Below are positions 48,831-61,175 of a DNA stretch of 64,000 nucleotides, piece by piece. This DNA is from Bagarius yarrelli (taxonomy: Eukaryota > Chordata > Actinopteri > Siluriformes > Sisoridae), in contig VCAZ01000001.1 in NCBI GenBank assembly GCA_005784505.1, positions 15,214,097-15,278,096 on the forward strand, in the 5' to 3' direction. Positions within the stretch are counted from its first letter, which is position 1. The number at the start of each line of letters is the position of its first letter. Made by a program: the position numbers and the translations under genes. The notes under the pieces were generated by a model. That model had not been told where the DNA came from, did not search any database, and worked only from the letters and a program-made list of their open reading frames with translations.

Positions 48831-48897
48831 GAATTTCTCCTAAGCCCCCGATTTATGCCAATAAATCTGGCATAAACCGGGGGCTTAGGAGAAATTC
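48831..48897. repeat. near-perfect 30-bp stem hairpin
   Basis: Arms 48831-48860 (starts gaatttctcctaag) and 48868-48897 (ends cttaggagaaattc) pair at 29 of 30 positions around the 7-nt loop ataaatc. Confidence 0.9.
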
Positions 48898-49796
48898 CCC
48901 TTTTTGTCTTGCACGCGCAGACCCGCAGCTTTGCAATCTTATTTGAATTTAGAATCAATTCTGGGCTTTTGAGAATCGATTCAGGAATCGTAAGAGAAAG
49001 AATCACAGTGCATTAATGAATTGATTTTCCCACCCCCACTAATAATGTGCTACATTAAATAAGCTTCATGATAAATGCGACCTAAGTGTAAACTCTCCAA
49101 GAACATTGTTATGTTGTCTTTTCTATGTACAAATGTCTTAATATAATTCATAATCACACGTTTATAATAAACAATGCATTAAGGCGACTGTCTTATTACA
49201 AACTGTGCACGTTGTCAGTAAAGATAACAGGGTAAGACTACATTGAGTTAACATTTGTAGGTGATTAATATCGGTGTAATTATTTGAAATGGTTTTGGAG
49301 CAGTGGAAATGCCCTACAGAACAGAGGGTCTCCTAAGCATTCAAAACATGCACTAAACCAGGTTGCTGTAATCAAAGTATATTATAGCTTTTTCAATTAG
49401 ATGCTAAAGAATCATATCAACTTGTGGAAAATACAGTAGGCATCTGATGACCTCTTTAAACATCTAGCTGTAGTGAACCAAAACCTAATCAATTTTAAGA
49501 AATAGCATGAGCCTTAGATGATCATTCAGACCGGTGACAATGTATTTAGGCCTGATTAATGTGATTCACTACTGGAAGATAAATTAAATGTAATCAAATA
49601 AAACGAGTGTAAGCAGTTATACTTTCTCTGCAGGCTACTTTAAAGGGTCTCAAAATAAATCATAACAGTAGCTAGAGGTCATATCTGGTTAGCGTATATC
49701 TGCACTTAGATCTGTGTTGTAATGTGCCGTGTTTGTATTTATAGGTATAAACTGTCCCAAACAGCAATTACCCCATTTCTGTGTGTGTTTTGAGAT

Positions 49797-49820
49797 GTGT
49801 GTGTGTGTGTGTGTGTGTGT
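49797..49820. repeat. (GT)n microsatellite
   Basis: About 12 GT units. Confidence 0.95.
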
Positions 49821-51615
49821 TGTTGGAGATTATTTATAGAACAGTGTGTTTCAGCCATGCAAAAATAGCTGCAAGTGCAGTCAATAACTGAGCAAGTTAT
49901 AGCGAGTGATTGATTCAACTTGACTGTCTTATTGAACTAAATGGTGTCCATAATTAACCAAAGTGAGGAAAGATTAATAAATCGTAGTTTTTTTTCTATT
50001 CTCTTTAAATTAAATACACAAGACAGTCACATACTGTATGTCATATTGCTTTGTCTACATTATATAAGAGGGGCGTCGCTAACGGGGGCGTCTTTAGCAA
50101 TTTTGCACCCAAGTAAATCATTTCTTTTACATTACTGTTAGTACTAATAAAAAACATGGGATTATGGAAAGTGTGTCAGCTATTAGAATTGTCCTATAAA
50201 TAACCCTTCTTCAACCACCCCCCAACACCTGCCCTGCTTAGTGGTGCCCATGCTACAGATGAATTAATCTTAATCTATAGCTGGCAACTCTTAATCTTAT
50301 TCTAGCACATATTCACCCAACTGGAGTTCGATCAATTTCCATTTTAACCTTTTTTAATTTATTTATTTAAATTTATTATTCAATATTTTCTGTAATGCAA
50401 AAATATTTTATATATATATTTTTATTACTGTTGTTAATATTTGTATGAGAAATGATGAAACGTATATTTTTGTAGTATAATGATGATTGCCATTTAGATA
50501 AGATTGTAAGGAGATTAAGAAAAAAAGAGTGTGTTTGTGTGTGTTCGTGGTGGAGTGTTATTTCCTGTCATTTATTTCCTGTTGATTAATATCAACACGT
50601 CCCTAAAATACAACCTAAAAAGCTCAGTTAAAACTGAGTCGAAATGATGTTGTTCAATAACAATATTGATCACACTCATCCACTCCACTCCTATAGTCAT
50701 ATATTTCAACTGGCATGCATTTATGTATCTTAAAGATAAAAAATAGTAAACTAGCCCATACCCTTGACGTCCACGATCAACACAATTATTTTTTTATCTT
50801 AGATTGATTTAAATAAAATGCACATTAGCTTAATAATCAGTCGAATATCCCAACATGTTAACTGTGACTAAAAATCAACTGCTAAAAAAATGATTTTATG
50901 ATGTTTCATATCAGATATCGGTTTAGTAATATTAGCTCCACCGATATATGGCATCCTGTTCTAGTTTTAAGAATTGCATGAAAGACCACCATTACAGCTT
51001 TGCATTCAGAGGAAAAATTAGTCATAAACGTCGGTTGATTTGTTTTACTTAACGTGATTTATCATATCAGTAAATGTGAGAGTTTTTGAAGTTTTTTAGA
51101 ATTTGTTGGAAATAGTTTTTTTTTTATTTTTTTTTTTTTATTAGTTGACTGTTTTACCCAAATACTTTCATTAATAGTTTTATTTTAAAAATACACTATA
51201 ATACTGCACTTTTTTACTCTATTACTTTTATTTTTTTGAGTTTTAGATTCCGTTATTTATTCATGCAAATAGTAGGACAGTATTGACAATACTGTTATCA
51301 TTGTGTTATCAAAGACTGAAATACAATAATAAATAATGATCAATTCTGTATATTCGGTTATCAATCTCAGAAACATGCAACTAATCAACACTGGTATCTG
51401 TTCTAAAAATAGACATTATTGTTGTTCGATTTTTACCTGTGACATTTTTTTCAACTTTATGGAGAAAGAAATTCACACCCACACCCTTAAACACACACTT
51501 ACAAAGCTTGCTCGATATCACACACTTGTTATAAACAGATTTGTCTCTCTCACTAACATTTACATACACAAATACACCCACATTATATACATTTTAGTAC
51601 ATAACAACTGCTCAC

Positions 51616-52649
51616 CAGATGTGGGCAGAGTACCGAAAATCTGTTCTCAAGTAAAAGTACAAGTACTTATGACAATATTTACTCAATTAAAAGTAAAAGT
51701 AACAATCTTAATAGTTACCTGAGGAGTAACTATTACTAAGTTAAAAGTAAATAAGTATCTGATAAAAAAAAAAAAAACTACACAAGTATTTAGTTACGAG
51801 TTACAGCATTTGGCAGACGCTCTTATCCAGAGCAACTGAGATTTATCTCTTTATACAACTGAGCAATTGGGGGTTAAGAGCCTTGCTCAGGGGCCCAACA
51901 GTTTTGTCTTGGTGGTGCTGGGAATTGAATCCTGGTCTTTTTTTTCTTTCTGGTAGCAGTCCAACAACTTAACCACTAAGCCACCACTTCCCTAGTTACG
52001 GCTGCTCTGATTGGCATGAAGTAAAAACCCTGACTTTCAAACTACTTGGTGTGTTTTCACATCCCTCGTGTATGAATGCAGGACGTCTCAGTTTTGCTGT
52101 TTAGTTTGTGTAGTTTTTTGTTAAATGGGTATAAAAATGTGTGAACATTTGTTCATAAATGTGTGTTTGTTTGTAGGTTTCAGAAGATGTTTGTCATTTC
52201 TTGCACATATAAGGAAAAATATTCGGACAGTGTGTGAAATGTGACTTTACAATAAGGTAAACGTTCCCATAGATTCTCATAGAACTATTCTTTTTGACAT
52301 ACTGGAGTAAAAATATGGACTTAACTTGAGGTCACTGGTGATCCACCTCCGATAACACAAACACGCCTTCCTCTGCTTCGGCCATCATCTACCAGCTAAA
52401 CGCGTGCTAAACTTAAGCGGGGGATGCGTAGCAGTCTTGTGAAATTTGCTAATAATTCATAACTAATCATTTAAACAGTAACGGAGATACGCCGCCAAAT
52501 GTAGCAAAGTAAAAGTAAAGGTTTTTCACTAAAAATGTACTTGAGTAATTGTAAAAGTACACATCATTAAAAACATTGTAAAAGTTACCCCAAAAAATTA
52601 CTCAAGTACATGTAACGAAGTGAATATAATTCATTACTACCCACATCTG
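51616..52649. mobile_element. hAT non-autonomous element with 8-bp target-site duplication
   Basis: Inverted ends cagatgtggg (51616) and cccacatctg (ending 52649). The internal sequence is rich in the aagtaaaagtac type of motif common in teleost hAT miniature elements. The flanking 8-mers ctgctcac (51608-51615) and ctgcttac (52650-52657) match at 7 of 8. A SINE-like copy is nested inside. Confidence 0.8.
51800..51995 (-). repeat. SINE-like copy (family A), nested in the hAT element
   Basis: Well preserved: cagcatttggcagacgctct, gagccttgctcaggggccca, gctgggaattgaatcctggt and cttaaccactaagccaccac. Confidence 0.8.
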
Positions 52650-53345
52650 CTGCTTACACACATGACACACTTGGTAAGCACTCAGTGCTGCATTCCACAG
52701 TGGATATCTTAATTCTTTGCAGTGTGGGGGGGGGGATATATTGAGCTGGTTACAATGTGCATTGAGATGAATGTTATAAATGACATGGTTACCTAAGCTG
52801 TATAGTACACTGAAGTACTCTTGCACCGTCAGACCGAGAGTGTGATGTCAGCTGATAGGAGTGATTATAGAGCAGGATGAGAAAGCAGTGGCCTGGACAA
52901 ACAACGAATGTTTATCCAAGAATCTGAGCGCTGCATCCATTCATAGTGCTGAGATACACATGGTTTTACTTATGCAGAGACAGCCAGAGAAAAAAGAGAA
53001 AGAATTCCAAGCCACCGATTTTGGTAATGAGTGCAAAATTGCGAGTATCTCGAGAATGTCAGTGCTAATGTATATGTATACGTGTGTGGGAGAGAGAAGG
53101 AGTTTGGTCTCTGGTGGGATGTAAGGGGTCTAAGGCAGAAGGAATAGTCTGACCTTTCCTCCTCTCTCAGCTGAAAAGCAAAACATTCCTAAACTGTGTC
53201 TCCTACCCATGGGATGACAAAGCATACACACACACACACACACATTTGAGGGAACATATCACATTACAAACATTACGCACACACATCCATAAAGTATTGT
53301 ACACACAGATGCACAAAAAATACTTTTTACTTACTCATAACCCTT

Positions 53346-53349
<4 letters not shown>

Positions 53350-53418
<69 letters not shown>
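53350..53418. repeat. (TA)n microsatellite
   Basis: About 34 TA units without interruption. Confidence 0.95.
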
Positions 53419-53420
<2 letters not shown>

Positions 53421-54267
53421 TGTTTCATATAAAACATAAAAATGAATTTTAGTAAATATTTTTCAACCACAGCATTTTTTTCCTCTAACACATACCAGAA
53501 AACAAGTTTAAGTTTTCAGGTTTGCGACGAATAAAATAAAGGACTGTAGTCTAATAAAGATTTTTAAGGGAATGCAAAACACTGAGGAATATAATGTTAA
53601 CGAAATAAGCTAACATCGTGTAACAGTAGCTAACGTCATGTGTCCTCTTTGCATCAGAGGTTCCCTTACGCTGAGCTTTGAACAATACCACACTTGTAAC
53701 CATATCTGTCAATTTAACCAAAAAGTCGTCAAACTTTTAATAACAGTAAATCAAATGAGAGAATAAAATGATAATATAAGTGATATAAACACTCACTGAA
53801 AAAGTTCTAAGCTTCGGTCTTGCATTTTCATAGTCACGTGTTTGGCTCATTAGCCTAATTTAATGTTTATTTCTTTGGATTTGGAAAAATCATTGGTATG
53901 CACTCTGTGTTAACCCTGACAGTGACATTCTCAGCAAGGCCACAATGGTGGAGGAATGTTTTCAGAGAGGAGCCTTAGAAAGGGCTGGAGAGAAAATTAG
54001 TGCGCAACCTCCAGCAGGATAGCAGCCCAAAAATGTGTTCCCAGCGGTGAATGGAAATTCTCCTTTCCAAAGGAATTCTATACATTTTATATTGTTTCAC
54101 TATCTTCTAAGACTAAGACTAAATAATCTCAACAATCTCAACAATTCTGCATCCCACTTGCTGTTCCTACACAATTCTCAATACTATCAGCACATACCTG
54201 CTTACTTACTATCTGTTTAAAATACAAAGACTATTCAGAACTGTTTACTAGCACACACAAATATTTG

Positions 54268-54805
54268 CCAGCGATGGGAAGTAATAAAGTACAAATACTT
54301 TGTCACTGTACTTAAATAGATATTTCTGGTATTCTTACTTTACTTCACTATTTATTGTTCAGACAACTTTTTACTTTTACTCATTACAAAAATCTTTATT
54401 TCTACTTAATACATTTTTAAACCAGACTCGTTAATTTAGTTTAAATCTGTTTGGTGGAATCATCGCTATTATCGCTATTATTTCCTTTTTCAACCAATCA
54501 ATCTACTATTTTTATTGCGCAGCTTATTTTAACCTATCATTGGTGTCTTCCTGGCTTATCACACACTGTAAACATAGGCTAGTTTATGAAGCTAACAACA
54601 AGCAAGGCAGTCAGTCTTTTTTTTTTTTTTTTTACTTTTCTGGTAGTTAATTTATTTGTTTATCTAAGTACATGTCAGAGCCTGTACTTCTTTACTTTAA
54701 CTTGAGTAAAAAAATAAGTGTATTCAGTGGTTCAACTTCTACTAGAGTCATTTTAAACATAAGTATCTGCACTTAAGTAAAGGATTTGTGTACTTTTGCT
54801 AGCTC
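54268..54805. mobile_element. hAT-like non-autonomous element, degraded
   Basis: Begins cagcgatgggaagtaataaa and contains tactttacttc, ctttttacttttactcatta and tctgcacttaagtaaaggat, typical of teleost hAT miniature elements. The right end is decayed, and no target-site duplication is clear. Confidence 0.55.
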
Positions 54806-54894
54806 TTTATTTTGCACACTTTTCATGTACAATGAGCATCAGAGTTTTACCACCTTATTTTGCTAATACACATAGGATCAGATTTGTACACATT

Positions 54895-55135
54895 CAGAAA
54901 AGAACTGACCCCCTGACTGAGCCTGGTTTCTCCCAAGGTTTTTTTTCCATTCTGTCACCGATGGAGCTTTGGTTCCTTAGTTTGAACTCTTAATTTATAA
55001 ATATCAATCAAATTTAGTGTTTTAATAAATGTTTAATGATGTCTTATCTGATGTAATTCTGTAAAGCTGCTTCGAAGCAATCCCTATTGTTAAAGGCGCT
55101 ATAGAAATAAAGGTGACTTGACTTGACTTGACATA
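54895..55135 (+). repeat. LINE-type 3' tail with terminal (TTGAC)n
   Basis: Contains gcctggtttctcccaaggtt, gtaaagctgcttcgaagcaa, attgttaaaggcgctataga and ends in a short pentamer run (55118-55133), related to the copy at 44935. Confidence 0.55.
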
Positions 55136-57699
55136 CTCTATACTGTAGATGCAGTAATTATTATTACCCTTTCTAATTCCTTTCCTTCTGTTACATTTTT
55201 TGTTAAAATCTTTATTATTGTTACTCGAGCCTCACCTAAACTTTTCATTATACAAACTGTCACTGACATCTGTATAGATGACAAATAAACCTAAAACTAA
55301 ACCTTGGAATTTACAGAAGCCTTTCAGGTATGAATATTTCAGTACAAATGCTTTCATCCAGATACACTGGTTTTACTGGTCGATAGTATAAATTTTGCAT
55401 CTTTGAATTATTAATATTTGTGGTAACTCAAGTGACTCAAATGCCAGCATAGAGAGAGAAAGGCAGAGACACGGCCTACCAGATCTTTTTGCTTTAAAAT
55501 AGAACTGTTAGAGACTTGTGAAAGCAAGAATGGTCTCAAGAGTGACAAGACATTCGGTTTTTTACTCCTTTAGAACAACCACATACCAAAAACACCTGTA
55601 AAATGTGTTGAGGCAGACCTGGTGTGTGTTTACCGCTGGGAAAGTCAATACGCTTTAAAAAACAAAAAAAAGTCATACTGTACGTCCAGCCATAGGTTAA
55701 ACCATAGCAAGATGCAAAGATTGCATCCATTAGAGTTTACTCAAGTAGGTGCAATAAAAAAAACAGCCAGAGAACAGCAGTTCTGCAGACCCAAAGGCCT
55801 TGGTTATAAGTTATGACATCAGTGTGGCTTAAACTGGCAGAAAGGCTACAGTAACTCAAATAAAACACCCTGTACAATTGTATTAAGCAGAAAAAATGGC
55901 TAAGTGTCAATTCACAAGCAGATATTTCAGGCAAAAACAGAAAGCTGAGGATGCAGTGGACACAGAATAAGTAAAAAGCTGACATTTTTTTTGGCAAGCT
56001 TTGGGACATTAATAACAATCAATCATGGCTTGGATTTCACAGACTATTTGAGCATTGGTAAAATATAGCACTATGTTGTGTATAAACCATATTAACTATG
56101 ATTTTTTTTTCCTACATGTGCAATCATTAACACTGATATACCTGACGAGTATCAGCAATTTCTGCCAAATATTGATCAGCAAAGTTTAGGGGAAATAAAT
56201 TTAAGGGAGTCATCATATTCATTCAGGCTGTTCTGAGCACATAGAAAGGCAATTGCATGTGATCACAGCTCATATTTGGTGGAAAAGTTGCAATATCAAA
56301 TACGCAGATGATGTGACTTCCTTGCAGATCATTAACACTCATGCAAAACAGAAAGCATGTAAAGCTGCTAAGTGTGTATCTTACTGAAACACCTTGAGAT
56401 CATATGATGAAGCAGATTTTAGCGCAGTAGGTCTCCAGTGTTATTAAACAACACAGACACATGGCATATGTGATAAAACATTCAGGCACCACAGGCTAAA
56501 AAGCTACATCACATGTCTATTATGGTGTTGTCTTTCTTACCGATAGATAGCTACAATGTAACGTCAGGGTACCTTATTTTGCCACAATAAACATCGGAAA
56601 AACACTGCTCAGGGTAAAGCCATGAAACGTTGCTGGTCCTGATGAGCACTATCATCTTTCTACCCCCCTTTTAAAAAAGTCGTAATGAGGGTGGCTAGCT
56701 TTTATACAGAAAAATAAGGGAAGTGTGCCACACTAGCGATGGGCCCGACGGAATGCTAATGGTGAAAAATCATAACATGAAGCCTGTTTAAAAAAATAAT
56801 AATAAGACAGTAATTAAATTAGCAGATTTATAACTTATTAACTATAAAATCACACTCAAAATTAACACTAACATCAAAAGTATAGATACATATACAAAGA
56901 TTTTAAACATCCTTCCCAGGGACTACAGACGCAAATTAGCTTTTTAGCTAACTTTACCACAACACTGTGGCGTAACAAATAAACAAACAAATGTAGCTGC
57001 CTTTTTTATTAGTAGTAATTAAATCTATTTATGTAATTTTCCTAAAAACTTTTATATAGCCTATTAATAATTCTTTAGTATTGAAGGATGCAAATACTGT
57101 ATCTTGATTGGTTAAGAATTATGAAGTAGTTGTTTTTTTTCCTGTTACATTTTATTAAATAAGTATTAAATATAATGTATATATCATATATATCTTATTA
57201 TATGTTTAATTATATAATGCTTAGATCGATATCTTTGACTGTACACATCAGCTATAATAAAGAATTTTTATTATACCATATGGATGTGATTTATTTACAT
57301 TTCTTAACAAATACGTATTATATGAAATCTAACGAAACAATCAGAAAATAGGGAAGGTGATTTATAAACTGTCATTACACTATAAATCTGCCTCGGGAGA
57401 TGATTAAGGTATGAAAAAGTGTGAGACAGCGCTCTGATTTCTGTAAGCTCTAGCATTGCTGGAATATTGCAGAAGAGCTGATGCACGCTGTATTACATCT
57501 GACAGATTACTGTGTGCAACAGTCAACAACAAATAGTGCAGTTGGCTTGATGCTCATTTCCGCTGACACTTTCCAGCCATATATTAGATTTTTTTTTTCG
57601 CTCTTGTACTTTTGAATTCGTTTTGGTTTCAGCTCTAAAACTTTCGAAGCTGGATGCGGATCTGATACTGAGACCCGACCAGAGCTGTCAAGCATCACT

Positions 57700-57790
57700 T
57701 GCCAAGAGACCCGCCCACTTTGCCCTTGATTAACCAATCAAACTGATGATAGCAGGGAGTATTAACCAATCGGATAAAGAAAAGCACAAG
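57700..57790. promoter_or_regulatory. patch with a GC box and two CCAAT boxes
   Basis: acccgcccac, then two ttaaccaatc motifs about 33 bp apart on the plus strand. Promoter-like in layout, but no TATA, transcript or exon evidence accompanies it. Confidence 0.2.
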
Positions 57791-58454
57791 TGCAGGTGCA
57801 GGTGGGATGGTTTGCAATGCTGTGCAATACAGGACAAACGCCGCTCCATATTAATTTAAAACCCTAGTCACGTTTAATGTCCTAATATGCATTGAGTGTC
57901 TAGTCATGAACCAGATGAAAGCTGTCTTTCTACCGTACGCGACACTGAACAGTAGCTAATTACATAACACACCATATTTACCGTCATCCTCCTGTGTCTG
58001 ACCCACATAACCAAAAAGTATAATTACTATATATGAGCATGCTGCTGATGTTCAAGCTGGACCTGCTGGATTTAAACATCATGCCACTTTTCAGATAGAT
58101 TATCACCCAGACCATTAAAGGGATCCTCAATTTAGATATATTTAGGGCATTTATGATGTTATTAGGAGCATAGTACAGACGGCATGTGGAGTGGAAAAGA
58201 GAGGGGTGATAGGATTAAAAAAGTTGCAGGATAGATTAATATTTGAGTTTTAGTTAAGATTCTTTATCTTGATTTGCTTAAGTCATTTTGTTTTAGATGA
58301 TATGGGGGTTTTTTTTGGGTTTTAGTTAGTTTTATCCTTATAATACCAGTCATGTTTTAATCATTAAAAAACACTCTGCACCTGCATCCAACTCCATGGA
58401 TTTTTGACAACATTCTTACCGTACTGACTACCGTATAATTGAGGGTGCACGGAC

Positions 58455-58800
58455 AGGCATGGGAAGCACTGGATCTGCTGCAATTGGTAGAGATCTACTT
58501 TATACTTTTAAGTCCATCCACAACCCTGCCTTTTCTTATTTGTCTGATCTCCTTTATATCGCCACCTCCTTTTACTCCCTTAGATCCTACTTCTCTATCC
58601 ACCTCATTGTGCCCTCTCTCTGTCTCAGCACCATGGGGAGCAGCGCTTTCAGCTGTTCTGCTCCAACACTTTGAAACTTAGTCCCACTCAACATCTGGAA
58701 CATTGATTCTCCCTCTGTTCAAATCCTGACTCAAAACTCATTTGTTCAAAAAGGATACTCTCTGTTTTTCTTATTATTATTAGTCCTTATTATTTTTAAC
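58455..58800 (+). mobile_element. CR1/L2-clade LINE 3' fragment
   Basis: Translation shows KSIHNPAFSYLSDLL, IHLIVPSLCLSTMGSSAFS and SAPTLWNSLPL-like residues (with frame breaks), the C-terminal pattern of fish L2 reverse transcriptase. Truncated and inactive. Confidence 0.65.
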
Positions 58801-58964
58801 TAAGCAACAGCACCGACACTTCCTTGTTATAGGCAAAATGTTGCACTGCCTCCTTGCCCTGCTGCTAACATCAACAGCATTGTTGCACAGCTGCAAAAAA
58901 AACAAGCAGCAACATCAGAAACACTACATATTGATGGTTCTCCTATTATATAGCCATATATATT

Positions 58965-59130
58965 TACATCTACAGCATTTGGCAGACGCCCTTATCCAAA
59001 GCGACTTACATTTATCTCTTTTATACAACTGAACAATTAGGGGTTAAGGGCCTAAGGGGCCAACAGTGATGGCTTGGTGGAGCTGAGATTCAAACACAAT
59101 CTTTAACCATAAGCCACCACTTCCCTACAC
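58965..59130 (-). repeat. SINE-like copy (family A)
   Basis: Reads tctacagcatttggcagacg, ccaaagcgacttacatttat and ggcttggtggagctgagatt. Confidence 0.7.
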
Positions 59131-60306
59131 TACAACAACAACAAAAGCATCAGTGAATATATATTATTATATAACCGAATATACTATGTTATACAAGTTT
59201 TAATGTCAAGCATACAGTATATTCATCTAGCTCTGTGTTTTATTGTAGCGCCATCGTCCTGGAGCAATAATGATTCATTTGATTCACCTGACTTGACTTT
59301 TGACATGAACCATAAATTAAAACTTTGTTTTATAGCACAATTTCATTCAATCAAACTTCAAGCATAATTTATTCATTGATGTCGCCAGACAATCTGAAGC
59401 CGGTAACCGAGTTATACATGTCTATTAAATCATTCATCAATTAAAAACCTGTCTGTGGGCACCATTGCATTGTCCTGCTCTCTAAAATGTTCTAAATTGA
59501 TGTTATTACTTGTTTGATGTGGGATTCTACTAGTGTATGAGAACAAAAACTAAATTTTTTTAGGTTGGCTAAATCAAACTGACTTTTTTTATTAAGAGTC
59601 TGGGAAAATATAGCAAGTGAAATAAATGTACAGAATTTTACGGCTGTGTATTTATTTTACACATAATATTCTGGTCCTGTTACTACAGGTTTAAAACTGA
59701 CCCAGAGTATTATAAGTATTTCAGAAATTCAATACTGTGTGTGTAGCTTAGTCTAGAATGGTTCTTGGTATAGGATTTTAGCAACTCTTTAAATAGGCTT
59801 ATTTCAATGAATATTAAACAGCTAACAAATAATGTCTCTTAAAACAATATTCAGCTCCTGAAAGTAACTGATGTGAGTGATGATGATGGTCTTCTTCCTG
59901 CCAGTAAATATAAATGGCCAGGAATAAATAGCTAGTGATAAAAGTCCAGTAAGCAGCGGTGATGATTTAAAGGTGACATGCACTAATGAGCACAATATTC
60001 TGATATAAGTAATGTACACAAAAACATCTGTTTGTGATATATAAAAGTCCCCCAGAGTGGGCAATTCTCTGTGTGTATGTGATGATATCTATGTAGCATT
60101 CGGTCATTTTTTATAAAGCATAGGTAAGACAGGACAAATAATATGGCATGTCTGTTTGACACACACACAGATCCAGTGCCCTTGTTTGCGTAAATTATTA
60201 CATTCATCCTTCAAGTAGATTTTTTCTTCTTCTCTTGTCTTTCTGTCTGTCTTACACACAAACACTTATTTTGACTTTTCTTCAGCTGGATAAGTTTCAA
60301 GTGTTG

Positions 60307-60308
<2 letters not shown>

Positions 60309-60354
<46 letters not shown>
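60309..60354. repeat. (GA)n microsatellite, 3' flank of an exon
   Basis: About 22 GA units, 13 nt beyond the donor of the 60368-60524 exon in the transcript sense. Confidence 0.95.
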
Positions 60355-60358
<4 letters not shown>

Positions 60359-60367
60359 ATGGAGTAC

Positions 60368-60524
60368 CTGTTCGTTGACTCTGCAGTGGGATGGGCCATG
60401 GTGCATCAGGATTCGGACGATATCTACATCTCCCCTCCAGGCAGCCAGGTGCAAAGGGAAGCATCCTTTGTTGTCAGGCACATTAGTAGAGGCTTCATAC
60501 TGCAACAGCTTCAGCACGACATCC
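60368..60524 (-). CDS. anks1b: anks1b exon, ankyrin repeats 2 end and 3
   Basis: This 157-nt exon completes the Arg codon begun upstream, then reads 52 codons ending exactly at NEQ (phase 0). The peptide begins DVVLKLLQYEASTNV and includes the repeat core CFPLHLAAWRGDVDIVRIL followed by HHGPSHCRVNEQ. This is close to the ANKS1B repeat 2 C-terminal helix plus repeat 3, which bind partner proteins through the concave ankyrin face in this family. The acceptor is tttaaatcag, preceded directly by a (CT)n tract. The donor is AACAG|gtactcc and is followed within about 15 nt by another (CT)n tract. The exon is therefore sandwiched between two microsatellites. Confidence 0.93.
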
Positions 60525-60531
60525 CTGATTT

Positions 60532-60534
<3 letters not shown>

Positions 60535-60588
<54 letters not shown>
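60535..60588. repeat. (GA)n microsatellite at a splice acceptor
   Basis: About 27 GA units, 10 nt upstream of the acceptor of the 60368-60524 exon in the transcript, where it reads as CT. Confidence 0.95.
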
Positions 60589-60595
<7 letters not shown>

Positions 60596-60639
60596 GAAGG
60601 CAATGTAAAAGGAAGGCAATGTGAAAGATCTGCAGTGAT

Positions 60640-60995
60640 AAATTGGTGTTCATTCAGCTACAATAGTATTAATAAGATCAGACACTAATGTTGGGTGAGG
60701 AGGTCTGGTGTTCAGTCGGTGTTCCAGTTTATCCTAAAGGTGTTCAGTGGAGTTGATTTAAAGTCAGGATTCTGTACAGGACACACCAGTTCTTCCACTC
60801 CAACCAGAACACATCATGTCTTCATGGAGATCAGGGACTTTGTGCACAGGGACATTGTCATGTTTAAGTCTCTTAGTTCCAGTAAAGGAATAATAGAAAG
60901 CTACAACATATTAACACATTCTAGACAGTCATGTGTAACTTTATAGTAACAAAATGGGAAAGAACCACATGAATGTGATGGTAAGGGGTGCACAT
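60640..60995 (+). mobile_element. Tc1/mariner-type miniature repeat (family T)
   Basis: Forward copy: ggtgttcattcagctacaat, atgttgggtgaggaggtctg, ggtgttcagtggagttgatt, atgtcttcatggagatcagg and ccacatgaatgtgatgg. Confidence 0.7.
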
Positions 60996-61094
60996 ACTTT
61001 TAAGATTTAAGAGTTTTCTCAAGGTTTAATCGCTGAAATTATAGTGTGTGGATGATTTGGTGTGTGTGTGTGTCTGTGTGTATGAGTGTCTCAC

Positions 61095-61175
61095 CTGTGT
61101 CCATTGAGTGCAGCGTGGTGCAGGGGTGTGTATCCGGAGCTGTCTGCACAGTTGACATTTAGTCCTCTCCACATG
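61095..61175 (-). CDS. anks1b: anks1b exon, ankyrin repeat 2 start (WRG-NVNCADSSGYTPLHHAALNGH)
   Basis: This 81-nt exon completes a codon with its first base, reads 26 codons, and leaves two bases (AG) for an Arg finished in the next exon. The peptide reads MWRGLNVNCADSSGYTPLHH..., matching the junction between the Gly-rich N-terminus and the second ankyrin repeat of ANKS1 proteins, including the TPLHHAALNGH helix core. The acceptor is a pyrimidine/GT-rich stretch ending in ggacag. The donor is CACAG|gtgagac. A GT/CA-rich stretch (about 61060-61082) follows the donor. In human ANKS1B the preceding exon holds the start codon, so the exon carrying the ATG lies beyond 64000. The local Met codon is internal, not the initiator. 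Confidence 0.9.

Larger units (their letters stand above)
48555..60367 (-). other. anks1b intron (11.8 kb)
   Basis: Contains the 30-bp hairpin (48831-48897), a GT tract (49797-49820), a hAT element with a nested SINE (51616-52649), a TA repeat (53350-53418), a second hAT-like copy (54268-54805), a LINE tail (54895-55135), a possible promoter-like patch (57700-57790), an L2 fragment (58455-58800), a SINE-like copy (58965-59130) and a GA tract (60309-60354). The stretches 49.0-51.6 kb, 55.2-57.5 kb and 59.2-60.3 kb show no gene. Confidence 0.7.
60525..61094 (-). other. anks1b intron (570 bp)
   Basis: Almost wholly made of repeats: a GA tract (60535-60588), a Tc1-type miniature element (60640-60995) and a GT-rich stretch (61060-61082) beside the donor. 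Confidence 0.85.

Noticed and set aside
60308..60688. 126-codon plus-strand ORF rich in Arg/Glu
   Set aside because: Antisense of an anks1b exon and its two flanking GA tracts.
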